Position numbers and translations under genes: made by a program. This document shows positions 16,365 through 23,287 of a stretch of 45,542 bases of DNA, in pieces. Within the stretch, counting starts at the first letter, position 1. Each line of letters starts with the position of its first letter. Where the stretch lies: IMG/VR virus record IMGVR_UViG_3300038548_000188, positions 1 to 45,542 of that record. One strand, 5' to 3'. The stretch comes from a virus. The notes under the pieces were generated by a model that was given only the letters and a program-made list of their open reading frames with translations, was not told the origin of the DNA and did no database searches.

Positions 16365-16657
16365 CAGTTCCCGATCCCTTCGGCTTCCGGGTCCGTATCC
16401 ATCCAATCGCGACCCGTTTCCGGGGGCGGTAGATTTTCCAGGACCGACGACATTCGCTTCGACGCCTCGACCCGTCCGTCGACCGTCAGGGTTGCGCCGT
16501 CACGGACGTCCAGGAACCCGCCAGCGGCTTCGCTGCCCTCGCAAAGGTCCAGCGGTTGCCCGCTATTGAAGCGGGCCAGCCCGCGCGTGTCGGCGTATAC
16601 GATCCGCCATTTTTTACCCATTCGCTGGACTTGCAGTTTCGGTATTTCGTTGGACAT
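16364..16657 (-). CDS. Small hypothetical protein
   Basis: A 97-residue acidic protein starting MSNEIPKLQVQRMGKKWRIV. The N-terminal half is a small beta sheet, and the C-terminus is acidic (WMDTDPEAEG). The start is the ATG overlapping the stop of the membrane protein gene upstream. Unrecognised family. Confidence 0.6.
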   Translation of the reverse strand: MSNEIPKLQVQRMGKKWRIVYADTRGLARFNSGQPLDLCEGSEAAGGFLDVRDGATLTVDGRVEASKRMSSVLENLPPPETGRDWMDTDPEAEGIGN

Positions 16658-16842
16658 CACGTCCCCCCGTTTATTTGTTTTTGAATTGCCTCGATTCGGC
16701 GTCGTTCTTCGTCGTGCCAGCCTTCGCGCTTTGCTTCCAGGCGACGCCCGGCCCATTTGCCAACCAGGAAGGACGTCAGCCCCCCGGCACAGGCGGCCAC
16801 GGCGACCAGGATCGAGATGTCAATTTTTGCGAATTCAAGCAT
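16657..16842 (-). CDS. Small membrane protein, possible holin/antiholin component
   Basis: A 61-residue protein with one hydrophobic segment (ISILVAVAACAGGLTSFLVG) and a highly charged C-terminal helix (RRLEAKREGWHDEERRRIEA). A TTG start ten codons earlier is also possible and lies immediately after the o-spanin stop. Size and topology resemble single-span lysis regulators; function unproven. Confidence 0.55.
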   Translation of the reverse strand: MLEFAKIDISILVAVAACAGGLTSFLVGKWAGRRLEAKREGWHDEERRRIEAIQKQINGGT

Positions 16843-16872
16843 CGGCGGCGATGGTAGCAAAAACCGCGACAA

Positions 16873-17208
16873 TTATTCCGTTTTTATTTTGTCATTGTGG
16901 TCCGTGATGCATTTGACCAGGGTCCCGCGAATGGCGCGCTGTTGGGTCATATAGGCCCGCATCGCTTGCAGGTTTTCCGCCAGGGCGGCGTAAAGGTCAG
17001 GCGTGAACCAATACCCCCAAACCCGGTTCGGACCCAGGGCGACGGTCGGGGGCGTGTCCTTTAGGTCCAGGGCGTCGGGCTTGTTATGGACGGCCCCGCA
17101 AATGACCAGGACGGGTTCCGGCTTGATCACTATGTCGGCAGGCTTCGGGGATAGCAGTGAACAACCAGGAAGGGCCAGCAGGAACAACAGAGTCACGCCC
17201 GCTTTCAC
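16873..17208 (-). CDS. Outer-membrane lipoprotein spanin (o-spanin, Rz1-like)
   Basis: From the GTG at 17208, overlapping the i-spanin stop (GTGA), the protein is 111 residues: MKAGVTLLFLLALPGCSLLS, a textbook lipoprotein signal with lipobox LPGC and Cys 16 as the lipidated residue. A TTG start ten codons upstream is the alternative. The mature part contains a further C-x-n-C pair and a helical C-terminus that would contact the i-spanin across the periplasm. It acts in the last lysis step, fusion of inner and outer membranes. It is larger than lambda Rz1. Confidence 0.75.
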   Translation of the reverse strand: MKAGVTLLFLLALPGCSLLSPKPADIVIKPEPVLVICGAVHNKPDALDLKDTPPTVALGPNRVWGYWFTPDLYAALAENLQAMRAYMTQQRAIRGTLVKCITDHNDKIKTE

Positions 17209-17582
17209 TGACGCGATTCCGACTCGATTTCGTCCCAAACCTTCGTCGTCGCTTTCCGGGCCATGCGTTCCAATAGCTTCGGCTTGGCGGCGGTCAGCGT
17301 TTCAAGACGTCGACGATCTTCCAGGACTTCGGTCGTCGTTGCTTCTAGGTCGCGGGCGGCCTGCAGTTCCGTTTGAAGTTTTTCCTGGCGTTCACTTTCC
17401 TTTACCAGGTCGCTTTCCAATTGCTCGACCCTGGCGTTCGCCGTTTCGGCGGATATCTTTGACGCGACGGCGTTCTGTTCGGCGACGACCCTGGCGTCGA
17501 TCTGGCCGTTGACGATCCAGGCCCCGGCCCCGATCAGGCCGCCCCCCAGGACAACGACCAGGATAATAATTTGAATGTTAAT
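17205..17582 (-). CDS. Inner-membrane spanin (i-spanin, Rz-like) with apparent ATT start
   Basis: The clear part is a periplasmic coiled coil (VEQLESDLVKESERQEKLQT...), ending at 17205. In the same frame upstream there is a hydrophobic helix (IIILVVVLGGGLIGAG), exactly what an i-spanin needs, but no ATG, GTG or TTG precedes it before a stop. The best candidate is ATT at 17580-17582, seven bases after GAGGG and overlapping the TAA of the 37-residue gene (ATTAA), giving 125 residues. The first standard start in frame (TTG at 17420) would remove the membrane anchor. Confidence 0.65.
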   Translation of the reverse strand: MNIQIIILVVVLGGGLIGAGAWIVNGQIDARVVAEQNAVASKISAETANARVEQLESDLVKESERQEKLQTELQAARDLEATTTEVLEDRRRLETLTAAKPKLLERMARKATTKVWDEIESESRQ

Positions 17583-17691
17583 TGTTCCGCCCTCGAGGCC
17601 GGTCAGTCTTGCGCCGTGAAACTGTCCGATTGTAATCGGTCAACCATTGTTCGCGGGTTTGGTCCTGGGGTTTGTTTCGTCGTTCGATCAT
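17578..17691 (-). CDS. 37-residue basic peptide between holin and spanin
   Basis: A short frame from ATG 17691, overlapping the holin-candidate stop (ATGA), to TAA at 17578. It reads MIERRNKPQDQTREQWLTDY and then a basic tail (RRKTDRPRGRNN). It fills the gap precisely and its stop overlaps the proposed ATT start of the i-spanin, so it may serve as a coupling leader as well as, or instead of, encoding a working peptide. Confidence 0.55.
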   Translation of the reverse strand: MIERRNKPQDQTREQWLTDYNRTVSRRKTDRPRGRNN

Positions 17692-17930
17692 GGCGTCGTC
17701 CCGTTCATATATTTATCGATCAGCTTTCCCAGGACGATCGTGATCACGGTCAGGATTGCGGCGGGGAACCCGGCCAGGGCCAACGCGACCGCCTGGTTGT
17801 CGACCGTTTGCCAGTTGAAAGTGATAAACCAATCGACGACATAAAACCAGGCATAAAAGAAAAACAGCGAAAATGCCCCGGTCAGCAGCCGGGGCCAAAC
17901 GCGCCACTTATTGAAATCTTCGGGGGTCAT
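17688..17930 (-). CDS. Holin candidate
   Basis: An 80-residue protein with two hydrophobic helices (about 13-37, PRLLTGAFSLFFFYAWFYVV, and 46-70, VALALAGFPAAILTVITIVL) and a short polar N-terminus MTPEDFNKWRVW, ending in a short charged tail. Size, topology and position directly upstream of the spanins make it the best holin in the cassette. It overlaps the upstream gene by four bases. Confidence 0.65.
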   Translation of the reverse strand: MTPEDFNKWRVWPRLLTGAFSLFFFYAWFYVVDWFITFNWQTVDNQAVALALAGFPAAILTVITIVLGKLIDKYMNGTTP

Positions 17931-18373
17931 TGGTTGTTCAGAATCCGGTCGAATAGCCGGTCGCGTTGCGTGTTCAGATCGGACAGGGATTTGCGAAGGG
18001 CGACCAGTTCGCGTTCGTCGCCGTTGTTCCAGTTCGCCCCGGCGCTTATCTTTTCGGTTTCCAGGTCGAACTTGATTCCTTCCAGGTCCCGAATTCGAAG
18101 GTCCAGGACGACCAGGGTCAGGCCGTCAACGGACGCGGCGGTCGATTTAAGTGTCGCCGTGTTTAGTTCGACCGTTTCCTGGAAGGCGCTGAACTGTCGG
18201 GCGAACTGTTCCTGGACCGCTTTCAGGTCGAAGTCCGTCGCATATTTTTGATCGATAATATTATCGCCCGCCGCCCAAATGGTCGCGCCCAGGCCGCCGA
18301 ACAGCAGGCCGATGATCACCGCAATAGTTCGCCATTGCGTCCCGGTCGATTGTTCGCTGAATTTCTTTTCCAT
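17927..18373 (-). CDS. Membrane-anchored coiled-coil protein of the lysis cassette
   Basis: A 148-residue protein with a polar N-terminus, one membrane helix (about 16-36, TIAVIIGLLFGGLGATIWAA) and a long helical region ending in a heptad stretch (ELVALRKSLSDLNTQRDRLF). An N-in, C-out topology would put the coiled coil in the periplasm. Possibly an additional holin-like or lysis-regulating protein; the family is not recognised. Confidence 0.55.
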   Translation of the reverse strand: MEKKFSEQSTGTQWRTIAVIIGLLFGGLGATIWAAGDNIIDQKYATDFDLKAVQEQFARQFSAFQETVELNTATLKSTAASVDGLTLVVLDLRIRDLEGIKFDLETEKISAGANWNNGDERELVALRKSLSDLNTQRDRLFDRILNNQ

Positions 18374-18817
18374 CTATTCGAACTCGAATTCAACTGTCAG
18401 CTTGAACGATCCTTCGTCCGCTACCAGCTTGTTAAACTCTACACAGGACGCCGTCGTCGATGAACACAGGCGATCGGCGACTTCGTCGTAACTATGCGAA
18501 CAGCCGCCGCAACCGACGAAGTTTACAATCTCATTTCCCCTATGCGCCAGGATGCAAAGATAGCGACCGCCGTCGGGTCGGCCTGGCGAATATTCGAACT
18601 CGTAAACATTCAAATCGGGGTTGACCATCAGAAAAACTTCGCCGTATTTGTCGGACGAAAACGGGATCAGGTCATAATCGCCCAGGGGGACGCATGATTC
18701 GAAGGGTTTGTTCCCCAGGTCGGGCGGTTCGATGGTATGCCAGGTCTTCCCGCCTAGCCTGATGACGCCGTGCGTTCCTTTTTTGCTTCGGTCGTCGCGT
18801 GTTCGTGTAATGGTCAT
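18374..18817 (-). CDS. DUF5675 protein, candidate cell-wall enzyme
   Basis: From the ATG at 18817 (GGGG ribosome site 5-8 bases before) the protein is 147 residues; a TTG eight codons earlier is less likely. It has the DUF5675 order of elements: GTHGVIRLGG, TIEPPDLGNKP, CVPLGDYDL, then HRGNEIVNFVGCGGC with His 92, Cys 103 and Cys 106. The His ... Gly-Cys layout recalls L,D-transpeptidase-type active sites, so a peptidoglycan-directed role is possible. It is the first gene of the lysis cassette and no lysozyme, amidase or SAR endolysin is visible elsewhere. Confidence 0.65.
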   Translation of the reverse strand: MTITRTRDDRSKKGTHGVIRLGGKTWHTIEPPDLGNKPFESCVPLGDYDLIPFSSDKYGEVFLMVNPDLNVYEFEYSPGRPDGGRYLCILAHRGNEIVNFVGCGGCSHSYDEVADRLCSSTTASCVEFNKLVADEGSFKLTVEFEFE

Positions 18818-18840
18818 TTTTCCCCGCTGTAGTTTCGGCA

Positions 18841-18851
18841 ATCCTCACGAT
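18841..18851 (-). promoter_or_regulatory. GTGAG hairpin in the lysis-cassette leader
   Basis: Minus strand ATC-GTGAG-GAT, the A/T-containing version of the element, about 24 bases before the DUF5675 start. Both non-closing base pairs differ from the other copies, yet pairing is kept. Confidence 0.6.
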
Positions 18852-18864
18852 CGACGGGGCGACC

Positions 18865-18898
18865 TTATAACAAATTCAGAAAGTTTTCAAAATGTCAA
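18865..18898 (-). promoter_or_regulatory. Probable late promoter region
   Basis: In an AT-rich island of an otherwise GC-rich genome, the minus strand has TTGACA (18893-18898, a perfect -35 sequence) and TTATAAG (-10-like, 18864-18870). Their spacing, 22 bases, is longer than the usual 16-18, so either one is not used or an activator is needed; three repeated elements lie directly upstream. It precedes the lysis, packaging, head and tail genes and follows a terminator, as expected for a late promoter. Confidence 0.5.
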
Positions 18899-18905
18899 TG
18901 TTGGC

Positions 18906-18984
18906 ATGTTGCCACTATGGGCGGTTTTGATGTTGCCACTATGGCGGAAACGTAAGCGGGGCGCGGTTTTGATGTTGCCACTAT
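18906..18984 (-). repeat. Three copies of a putative activator site upstream of the late promoter
   Basis: The minus-strand core ATAGTGGCAACAT occurs at 18906-18918, 18930-18942 and 18972-18984. Copies two and three share 22 identical bases including AAAACCGC. Spacings are 24 and 42 bases. They sit between the early terminator and the -35 sequence, with no gene, so they look like binding sites for a phage or host activator. Confidence 0.65.
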
Positions 18985-18991
18985 ATGCCAT

Positions 18992-19036
18992 AAAAAAAGC
19001 CCCGCCGACCAGGAAACGAAAACGGATCGACGGGGC
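18992..19036 (-). terminator. Rho-independent terminator of the early leftward operon
   Basis: On the minus strand TCGGCGGGGC pairs with GCCCCGTCGA across an 18-base loop (one mismatch), followed by seven T. It lies about 135 bases after the last early gene stop and just before the activator repeats, separating early from late transcription. Confidence 0.75.
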
Positions 19037-19169
19037 CTTCCCCGGCCCGCTGTAACCGATGGGGGGGTCGGCGGGCCTGGTCCCGCTTTTTAAGATCACG
19101 CCGCCGGGGACCCTGGCAACGTGAAATACATGACTCGACATTGTTTCCGTATCGAACCCGAAGGGGTGA

Positions 19170-19484
19170 TCAATGCCTTGTCGTGTCCTTTGTCGCGGTG
19201 ATTTCATCCCACATTTTTTTTCGAAGCTGGTCGCGCATCGGTTGCGACCAGTTTTCGTTCGGCGCGCCCAGGACCTTATCGACGGCCCGGCGAACGATTT
19301 CCGCGAAGTTTTCCGAAACGATCCGCCGTTCGTGAAGGCGTCCAGCTTCGAACGCTTTCAGCGCCAGCGCGATCGCGGCAACGCCGATGACGAACAGGAT
19401 CGCGGCGATCCACAACGTTCCCGCGAACGTGATCACGAATTCAACCTGACGGGGCGATCGGAACTCGCGAACCGTTGGTCCCAT
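19170..19484 (-). CDS. Single-span membrane protein
   Basis: From ATG 19484 the protein is 104 residues, with an N-terminal hydrophobic helix at about 16-38 (FVITFAGTLWIAAILFVIGV) and a charged helical C-terminal domain (RRIVSENFAEIVRRAVDKVL). The long upstream extension to 19766 lies inside the preceding gene and reads like an off-frame shadow. Last gene of the early operon. No strong ribosome site; translation may be coupled to the 52-base overlap with the gene before it. Confidence 0.5.
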   Translation of the reverse strand: MGPTVREFRSPRQVEFVITFAGTLWIAAILFVIGVAAIALALKAFEAGRLHERRIVSENFAEIVRRAVDKVLGAPNENWSQPMRDQLRKKMWDEITATKDTTRH

Positions 19485-19786
19485 AATTCGTTTAAAGTGT
19501 CCTGTCGGGCTTCCGGCTGGCCCAGGGTGAACCGTCGCGCCCCTGGGTCGTTGAACTTCACTTCGCCCCAAATCCCGATCGGGTCCCGCATGTAAAGCCG
19601 GAACGAATGAAACGAAAGCGACTTGTCGATCCGCGCTTCGATCCATAACAGGACCGCCTTGATATCTTCCAGGACAAACGGGACGCTGATCGCTTCCGGG
19701 CCTGGATGCATATCCGCGACCATGATCAAACCGGGCGACCCGTTCAAAGGCGGTTGCCAAAACCAATCAAAAAGCGAAGCTGTCAT
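19433..19786 (-). CDS. Hypothetical early protein
   Basis: A 117-residue protein, MTASLFDWFWQPPLNGSPGL, whose ATG overlaps the TGA of the gene before it (ATGA). Mixed alpha/beta with EDIKAVLLWIEARIDKSLSF as a central helix. No recognised family; a longer start at 19864 would run through the neighbouring gene. Confidence 0.6.
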   Translation of the reverse strand: MTASLFDWFWQPPLNGSPGLIMVADMHPGPEAISVPFVLEDIKAVLLWIEARIDKSLSFHSFRLYMRDPIGIWGEVKFNDPGARRFTLGQPEARQDTLNELWDQRFASSDRPVRLNS

Positions 19787-20037
19787 TCCGGCCCCCTGAT
19801 TTTTACCAGCAGTCGATCGAAGTCGTGACAACATTCCGGGAAGTCGTCGTCGACAATGGCACATAGACGAAAGCGCAATCCGGCCCGCGTCAGGTCCAGC
19901 AGATCGCCCAGGTCGGCCAGGACTTGATTCATATCCGCCAGGTCCAGCCGAATGATCGGATCGACCTGGTCGGCGATTGCGTCCGCCCGTTTCGAGGCGA
20001 TCACTGATATCAGATTTTCAAGCGTTGCTATTGTCAT
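19783..20037 (-). CDS. Small helical hypothetical protein
   Basis: The start chosen is ATG 20037, which has GAGGGA eight bases upstream; an ATG-less extension to 20061 is possible but lacks a ribosome site. The product is 84 residues, mostly helical with LADMNQVLADLGDLLDLTRA, and contains an ECCHDF motif near the end. Unrecognised. Confidence 0.55.
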   Translation of the reverse strand: MTIATLENLISVIASKRADAIADQVDPIIRLDLADMNQVLADLGDLLDLTRAGLRFRLCAIVDDDFPECCHDFDRLLVKIRGPE

Positions 20038-20326
20038 TGGTTGTTCCCTCGCATGATTCAAAAAATCCCTGGATTTCGATCGCGCAAATTTGGCAAAGCG
20101 TTATCGTTTCCGACGCGCATTCCTTCGCCAGGTGTTCGTCCGGTCCCATGACCGACGCCATAGGCGCGCCGATTTGCATCGCTAAACCTTGTTGACGCTG
20201 CAGCGCGCGAAGGTCCAGCCCGAAAATCGTCAGCTTGACCTGGTAGAAAAGCGGAACGCCAGTCGCGCCGATAGCCTGCCCGCATTTGGAACAGTCGGCG
20301 TTTTCGCGAAGTTCGGATTCTCTCAC
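20018..20326 (-). CDS. Putative zinc-binding protein (split CxxC pairs)
   Basis: A 102-residue protein with GTG start at 20326. CSKCGQ near residue 12 and CQIC near residue 78 form two CxxC pairs, a likely zinc site bracketing a beta-rich segment (VPLFYQVKLTIFGLDL). Similar small proteins occur in many phage early regions without known function. Overlaps the upstream stop by four bases. Confidence 0.6.
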   Translation of the reverse strand: MRESELRENADCSKCGQAIGATGVPLFYQVKLTIFGLDLRALQRQQGLAMQIGAPMASVMGPDEHLAKECASETITLCQICAIEIQGFFESCEGTTNDNSNA

Positions 20327-20937
20327 AAGTCGAACCCTTGCTGTTTGCGATCGCGAAGGACCGAATCCAGCGCGGACTTGCGGCGGCCCAGGTGGGCCAT
20401 TCTCGACCCCAGGTCGGCGGCGGCGATTTCGATTTCCGCGTCCGTCGACCGTTTAACGATTTTATAGCCTTGTTGCGTCGATAGGAATTGATTCGGATAG
20501 ACGGCGCAAACGGCCCGGATTTTCCGGTTTTCCATTGCCAGGTCTTTCGCCTTGTGGAAGTTGCCGTCGCGTAACAGGTCCCACAAATCCGCGCCGTCGT
20601 GTCCCGTCACCTTCGGCCCTTTCCTGGGCTGCGCCTGGTGATCGACGACCAGGGGCGGGTTATCGGGCTGATCGACCCCGAAGGCGGACGCGTTCGGGTC
20701 CTGGCCAGCCTGACCAGGCCGGAAATCGGATTCCGGGGGCGCGTCGCGAATATTGGGCGCGTCGATGTTCGTGAAGTTCAGGTCGGCTTCCCCGGCGTCC
20801 GCGTCGACGTGACCCCTATAGTCCGGGGCCGCGTCGTCGGCCTTCATGGTCCCCTGGCTGCAGCCGTCGCAGGCGTCCCCAGGTCGCAGCGAATAAGTCA
20901 TCACGCCGCAATGGTTGCATTTCACAAGTGTCGCCAT
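20323..20937 (-). CDS. Zinc ribbon and winged-helix-like protein
   Basis: A 204-residue protein in three parts: an N-terminal zinc ribbon with CNHC (7-10) and CDGC (23-26), an acidic linker rich in Asp and Pro (about 30-105), and a C-terminal domain with LWDLLRDGNFHKAKDLAMEN followed by FLSTQQGYKIVKRS, which resembles a winged helix-turn-helix. A DNA-binding role, possibly replication or transcription, is suggested by the domains only. Confidence 0.6.
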   Translation of the reverse strand: MATLVKCNHCGVMTYSLRPGDACDGCSQGTMKADDAAPDYRGHVDADAGEADLNFTNIDAPNIRDAPPESDFRPGQAGQDPNASAFGVDQPDNPPLVVDHQAQPRKGPKVTGHDGADLWDLLRDGNFHKAKDLAMENRKIRAVCAVYPNQFLSTQQGYKIVKRSTDAEIEIAAADLGSRMAHLGRRKSALDSVLRDRKQQGFDL

Positions 20938-20946
20938 AGTGACCCC

Positions 20947-21153
20947 CTAGACAACGAACAGGCCGTCGGCGTTCGTCAGGGCTTGAAGCACGAACGAACA
21001 TTCCGGCGACTGTTGAAGCCCTTCCGTTGAATAGATCGAAACCCAAAATCGACACTTCGATTCCTGACACGGGACGAAGCGCGTTTCGATCGTTTTCCGA
21101 AAATCGTTATAAACGGGACGCGACATAATCGGACAGATTTTTTCCGTTGCCAT
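20947..21153 (-). CDS. Small four-cysteine protein
   Basis: A 68-residue protein with Cys at 7, 29, 34 and 52 in the pattern CPIMSR ... VPCQESKCRFW ... ECSF. This spacing occurs in small phage proteins that probably bind zinc or an iron-sulfur cluster. It is next to the recombination genes; it starts 1 base after the neighbouring stop. Confidence 0.6.
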   Translation of the reverse strand: MATEKICPIMSRPVYNDFRKTIETRFVPCQESKCRFWVSIYSTEGLQQSPECSFVLQALTNADGLFVV

Positions 21154-21154
21154 A

Positions 21155-21874
21155 TCAGCGGACCGTTGTCGATATCTTTTGATAGAAACGGCAGCCGAAT
21201 TTTTCGCGTTCGACCGCTTCGGCCCGACAAAAATCGCGAAGCGCGGCCATGTTGGGGTCGATCATTTCGGGACCGATAGCGCCGTCAGCGACGGCACGAC
21301 AAAGTGCAACCACGTCCAGGACTTCGACCGTCCATGTTTTATTGACGGCGGTCGTCGACAAATCGGATTTGACGGCTTCGACCTGGACGGGCGCGGCGGC
21401 CTTGACGACCTTCGCTTCCGCCTGTTCGATGACCTGTTCGGCCATTGGCGCGGCGTGTTCGCTGATCAATGCCAGTTCGGCGGCCAGCTTGCGGGCTTCG
21501 CGTTCCTCGCGTTCGGCTTCCTCGCGTTTGGCCTTCGCCCTGGCCGCTGCGATCGCGTGTTGTGCCTGGGCGAATATATTCATTTTCCCTTTCGCCTTCA
21601 CCAGGACCAGGTCGATCTGATCGCGCGGGACCTTGAACATCGCGTCGATATCCTTCGCGACGGTCTTCAAAGGCTCGACCAGGGACAGGCGTTTCTTTTC
21701 CAGTTTCTTCCGCGATCCGTTCATAAATTTCACCAGGTCGCCGACGGTCGCCTGGTCGTCTTCGGTTTCGATTTCGATCGAGTCCAGCGTATCGTTAAAC
21801 GTCGCGATATCGATCGCGATCGGGCGTAATTCGGCTATCGCCAATTCTTTATTGATGTTTATTTCAGTCGACAT
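21155..21874 (-). CDS. Coiled-coil protein of the recombination cluster
   Basis: A 239-residue protein. Residues 40-110 (VGDLVKFMNGSRKKLEKKRL, VEPLKTVAKDIDAMF) followed by a long Ala/Glu/Arg-rich helix (AKAKREEAEREEREARKLAA) form an extended coiled coil; the C-terminal 70 residues (WTVEVLDVVALCRAVADG) are a separate small domain. The same layout is common in phage genes encoded beside annealing proteins or exonucleases, probably as a partner. It overlaps the annealing gene by 11 bases. Confidence 0.6.
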   Translation of the reverse strand: MSTEININKELAIAELRPIAIDIATFNDTLDSIEIETEDDQATVGDLVKFMNGSRKKLEKKRLSLVEPLKTVAKDIDAMFKVPRDQIDLVLVKAKGKMNIFAQAQHAIAAARAKAKREEAEREEREARKLAAELALISEHAAPMAEQVIEQAEAKVVKAAAPVQVEAVKSDLSTTAVNKTWTVEVLDVVALCRAVADGAIGPEMIDPNMAALRDFCRAEAVEREKFGCRFYQKISTTVR

Positions 21875-22982
21875 TTTCTTCCCCTGCAGGTTTCCAGTCT
21901 AAAAAGTTTTTCAGTCGTTCGGCCAGGAATGCCTTCAACGGCTTTTCGTGGATCGATCCGGCTAAATCTTGTTTTACGTTTTCAAGTTCAAGCTGTCCGG
22001 CGGCCTGGGCGATCAAGTCCGCGTAATACTGCAGCGGGCGCGATTCGGCGCGGGCGATCCGTTCGGCTTTCAATTGATCTTCGGTTACTTCCTCGAAACG
22101 TTCTTCGATCTTAGCGTCAAACGATCGTTGTGTCACTTCCGGCGCGACGAATTTATCAGCGACGGACGTTTCGATCAGCTTCCGCGTTTGTTCGTCCAGG
22201 TTGGTCATTTTGTCCAGGCACCATTCCAGATAGTCCAGCGGAACGTCGGCCCAGGGCTGGCCCTTATGCTTCCCGAACGGGAACGCTTTCGTCGGGTCGA
22301 TCCTTTCGGTCCCGTCGAAGCGGACCTGTTCCTGGTTGTATGGATCGAACGGCGGGTCGTCGCCAAACGAATCCGGGGGAAGGTCTTCCACGTCCTGGGT
22401 GAACACTTCGGACAGGCCGCCAGCGTTCAACACGGCGTCGATCAGGCCGGACTTTTTGGCCATTTTGACGGCCTTGTTTAAATCGCCGTTGTCCTGTTGA
22501 AGTGTCCGCGCCCCCCAACCTTCGGAAATGATGTTCCCCGACTTATCGACCAACTGACAGCGAAGGGCGACCTGTTGGATTTGCTTCCCCTCGATCGCGG
22601 CCTGTTCGTACTTGACCAGGGTCGGCCAGATCGCGCGGAATCCCATCATCCCGACGATTTTTTCGGCCCCTGGTTTGAACAGGGAATCCTTGCTGAAATG
22701 GTGGGGGTTATCGCAGAATTTACCCTTCGGACATTTGTCGCGCTTAACGACGTGAATTTTTCCATAGTCGACGCCTTCATGCATTTCGCCCTTGATCCAG
22801 ATCATTAAGGCCGTTCGATTTTCCCCCTGGCGTTTCAGGCCCGCCTTGAATAGTGACGGGGCCAGGTCGAAGGCGTTTCGAACCTGGACCGGGGCCGGGG
22901 ATTGGTTGCGGATTTCGATCGCTTTATTTGCCGGGGGGTCGTTAGATTCGACGACCGTCAGGGCTTCGGGTTTTTCTTTCAT
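21864..22982 (-). CDS. Rad52-like single-strand annealing protein with ExoX-C/DUF3820-type domain
   Basis: A 372-residue protein. Residues about 75-215 hold KPGAEKIVGMMGF, then QVALRCQLVDKSGNIISEG and KAVKMAKKSGLIDAVLNAGG followed by FTQDVED, a signature of phage proteins grouped with Rad52-like annealing proteins. A CPKGKFC pair lies at the start of this domain. Residues about 240-270 read FGKHKGQPWADVPLDYLEWC, matching the small domain at the C-terminus of exonuclease X. A helical tail follows. It likely anneals single strands in recombination-dependent replication, joined to a DNA-binding module. Confidence 0.6.
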   Translation of the reverse strand: MKEKPEALTVVESNDPPANKAIEIRNQSPAPVQVRNAFDLAPSLFKAGLKRQGENRTALMIWIKGEMHEGVDYGKIHVVKRDKCPKGKFCDNPHHFSKDSLFKPGAEKIVGMMGFRAIWPTLVKYEQAAIEGKQIQQVALRCQLVDKSGNIISEGWGARTLQQDNGDLNKAVKMAKKSGLIDAVLNAGGLSEVFTQDVEDLPPDSFGDDPPFDPYNQEQVRFDGTERIDPTKAFPFGKHKGQPWADVPLDYLEWCLDKMTNLDEQTRKLIETSVADKFVAPEVTQRSFDAKIEERFEEVTEDQLKAERIARAESRPLQYYADLIAQAAGQLELENVKQDLAGSIHEKPLKAFLAERLKNFLDWKPAGEENVD

Positions 22983-23020
22983 TTGGTAATACCTTTTTTC
23001 GTTTGCAAAATAGCCCCTCG

Positions 23021-23049
23021 ATTGTAGCCCCTAACGCGACAATTTTCCA
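23021..23049 (-). promoter_or_regulatory. Putative promoter ahead of the recombination genes
   Basis: Minus strand TGGAAA (23044-23049) and TACAAT (23021-23026), 17 bases apart, in the 71-base gap upstream of the annealing gene. Matches are 4/6 and 5/6. This would allow expression of the recombination genes separately from the upstream small genes. Confidence 0.45.
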
Positions 23050-23053
23050 GGCT

Positions 23054-23287
23054 CTATTTCGGATCGGGTCGGACTTGGATCGGCGTGAACGGGTCAGGGT
23101 TGGCCATGCCGCGAACGTTGCCCGATTCACAGTCGGGGCAAGTGTAAAGGATCGGGATTCCAGGGGGGCGAAGTACGCGCGGGATGATTGGATCGTCGGC
23201 GTCGGGTACATGGCGGAAAGCGGGCTGGTTAAAGATCGCGTTACAATCCCCGCAGCGCCAGCGTTTTGTCGGCGGCTTTTTTATCAT
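23054..23287 (-). CDS. Zinc ribbon protein
   Basis: A 77-residue protein with CGDC at 12-15 and CPDC at 50-53, a two-knuckle zinc ribbon, with a Pro-rich linker (VLRPPGIPILYT) between. Ends 71 bases before the annealing gene. The four-base overlap with the upstream gene indicates coupled translation. Partner unknown. Confidence 0.65.
   Translation of the reverse strand: MIKKPPTKRWRCGDCNAIFNQPAFRHVPDADDPIIPRVLRPPGIPILYTCPDCESGNVRGMANPDPFTPIQVRPDPK

Noticed and set aside
18906-18984. Sigma-54 promoter reading of TGGCA in the three repeats
   Set aside because: TGGCA is present but the required TTGC-type element at the proper distance is missing.
18887-19207. Minus-strand frame of 106 codons with a repeated SGNIKTA stretch
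   Set aside because: It spans the terminator and the three promoter-proximal repeats; the peptide repeats are only the translated operator copies, and no ribosome site is present.
20323-20937. Replication initiator call for the zinc ribbon/winged-helix-like protein
   Set aside because: The domain pattern is compatible but too weak to support a function; kept as a domain description only.
22942-23211. 89-codon minus-strand frame between the zinc ribbon and annealing genes
   Set aside because: Overlaps both supported genes in another frame and contains the promoter candidate; composition is that of an off-frame reading.
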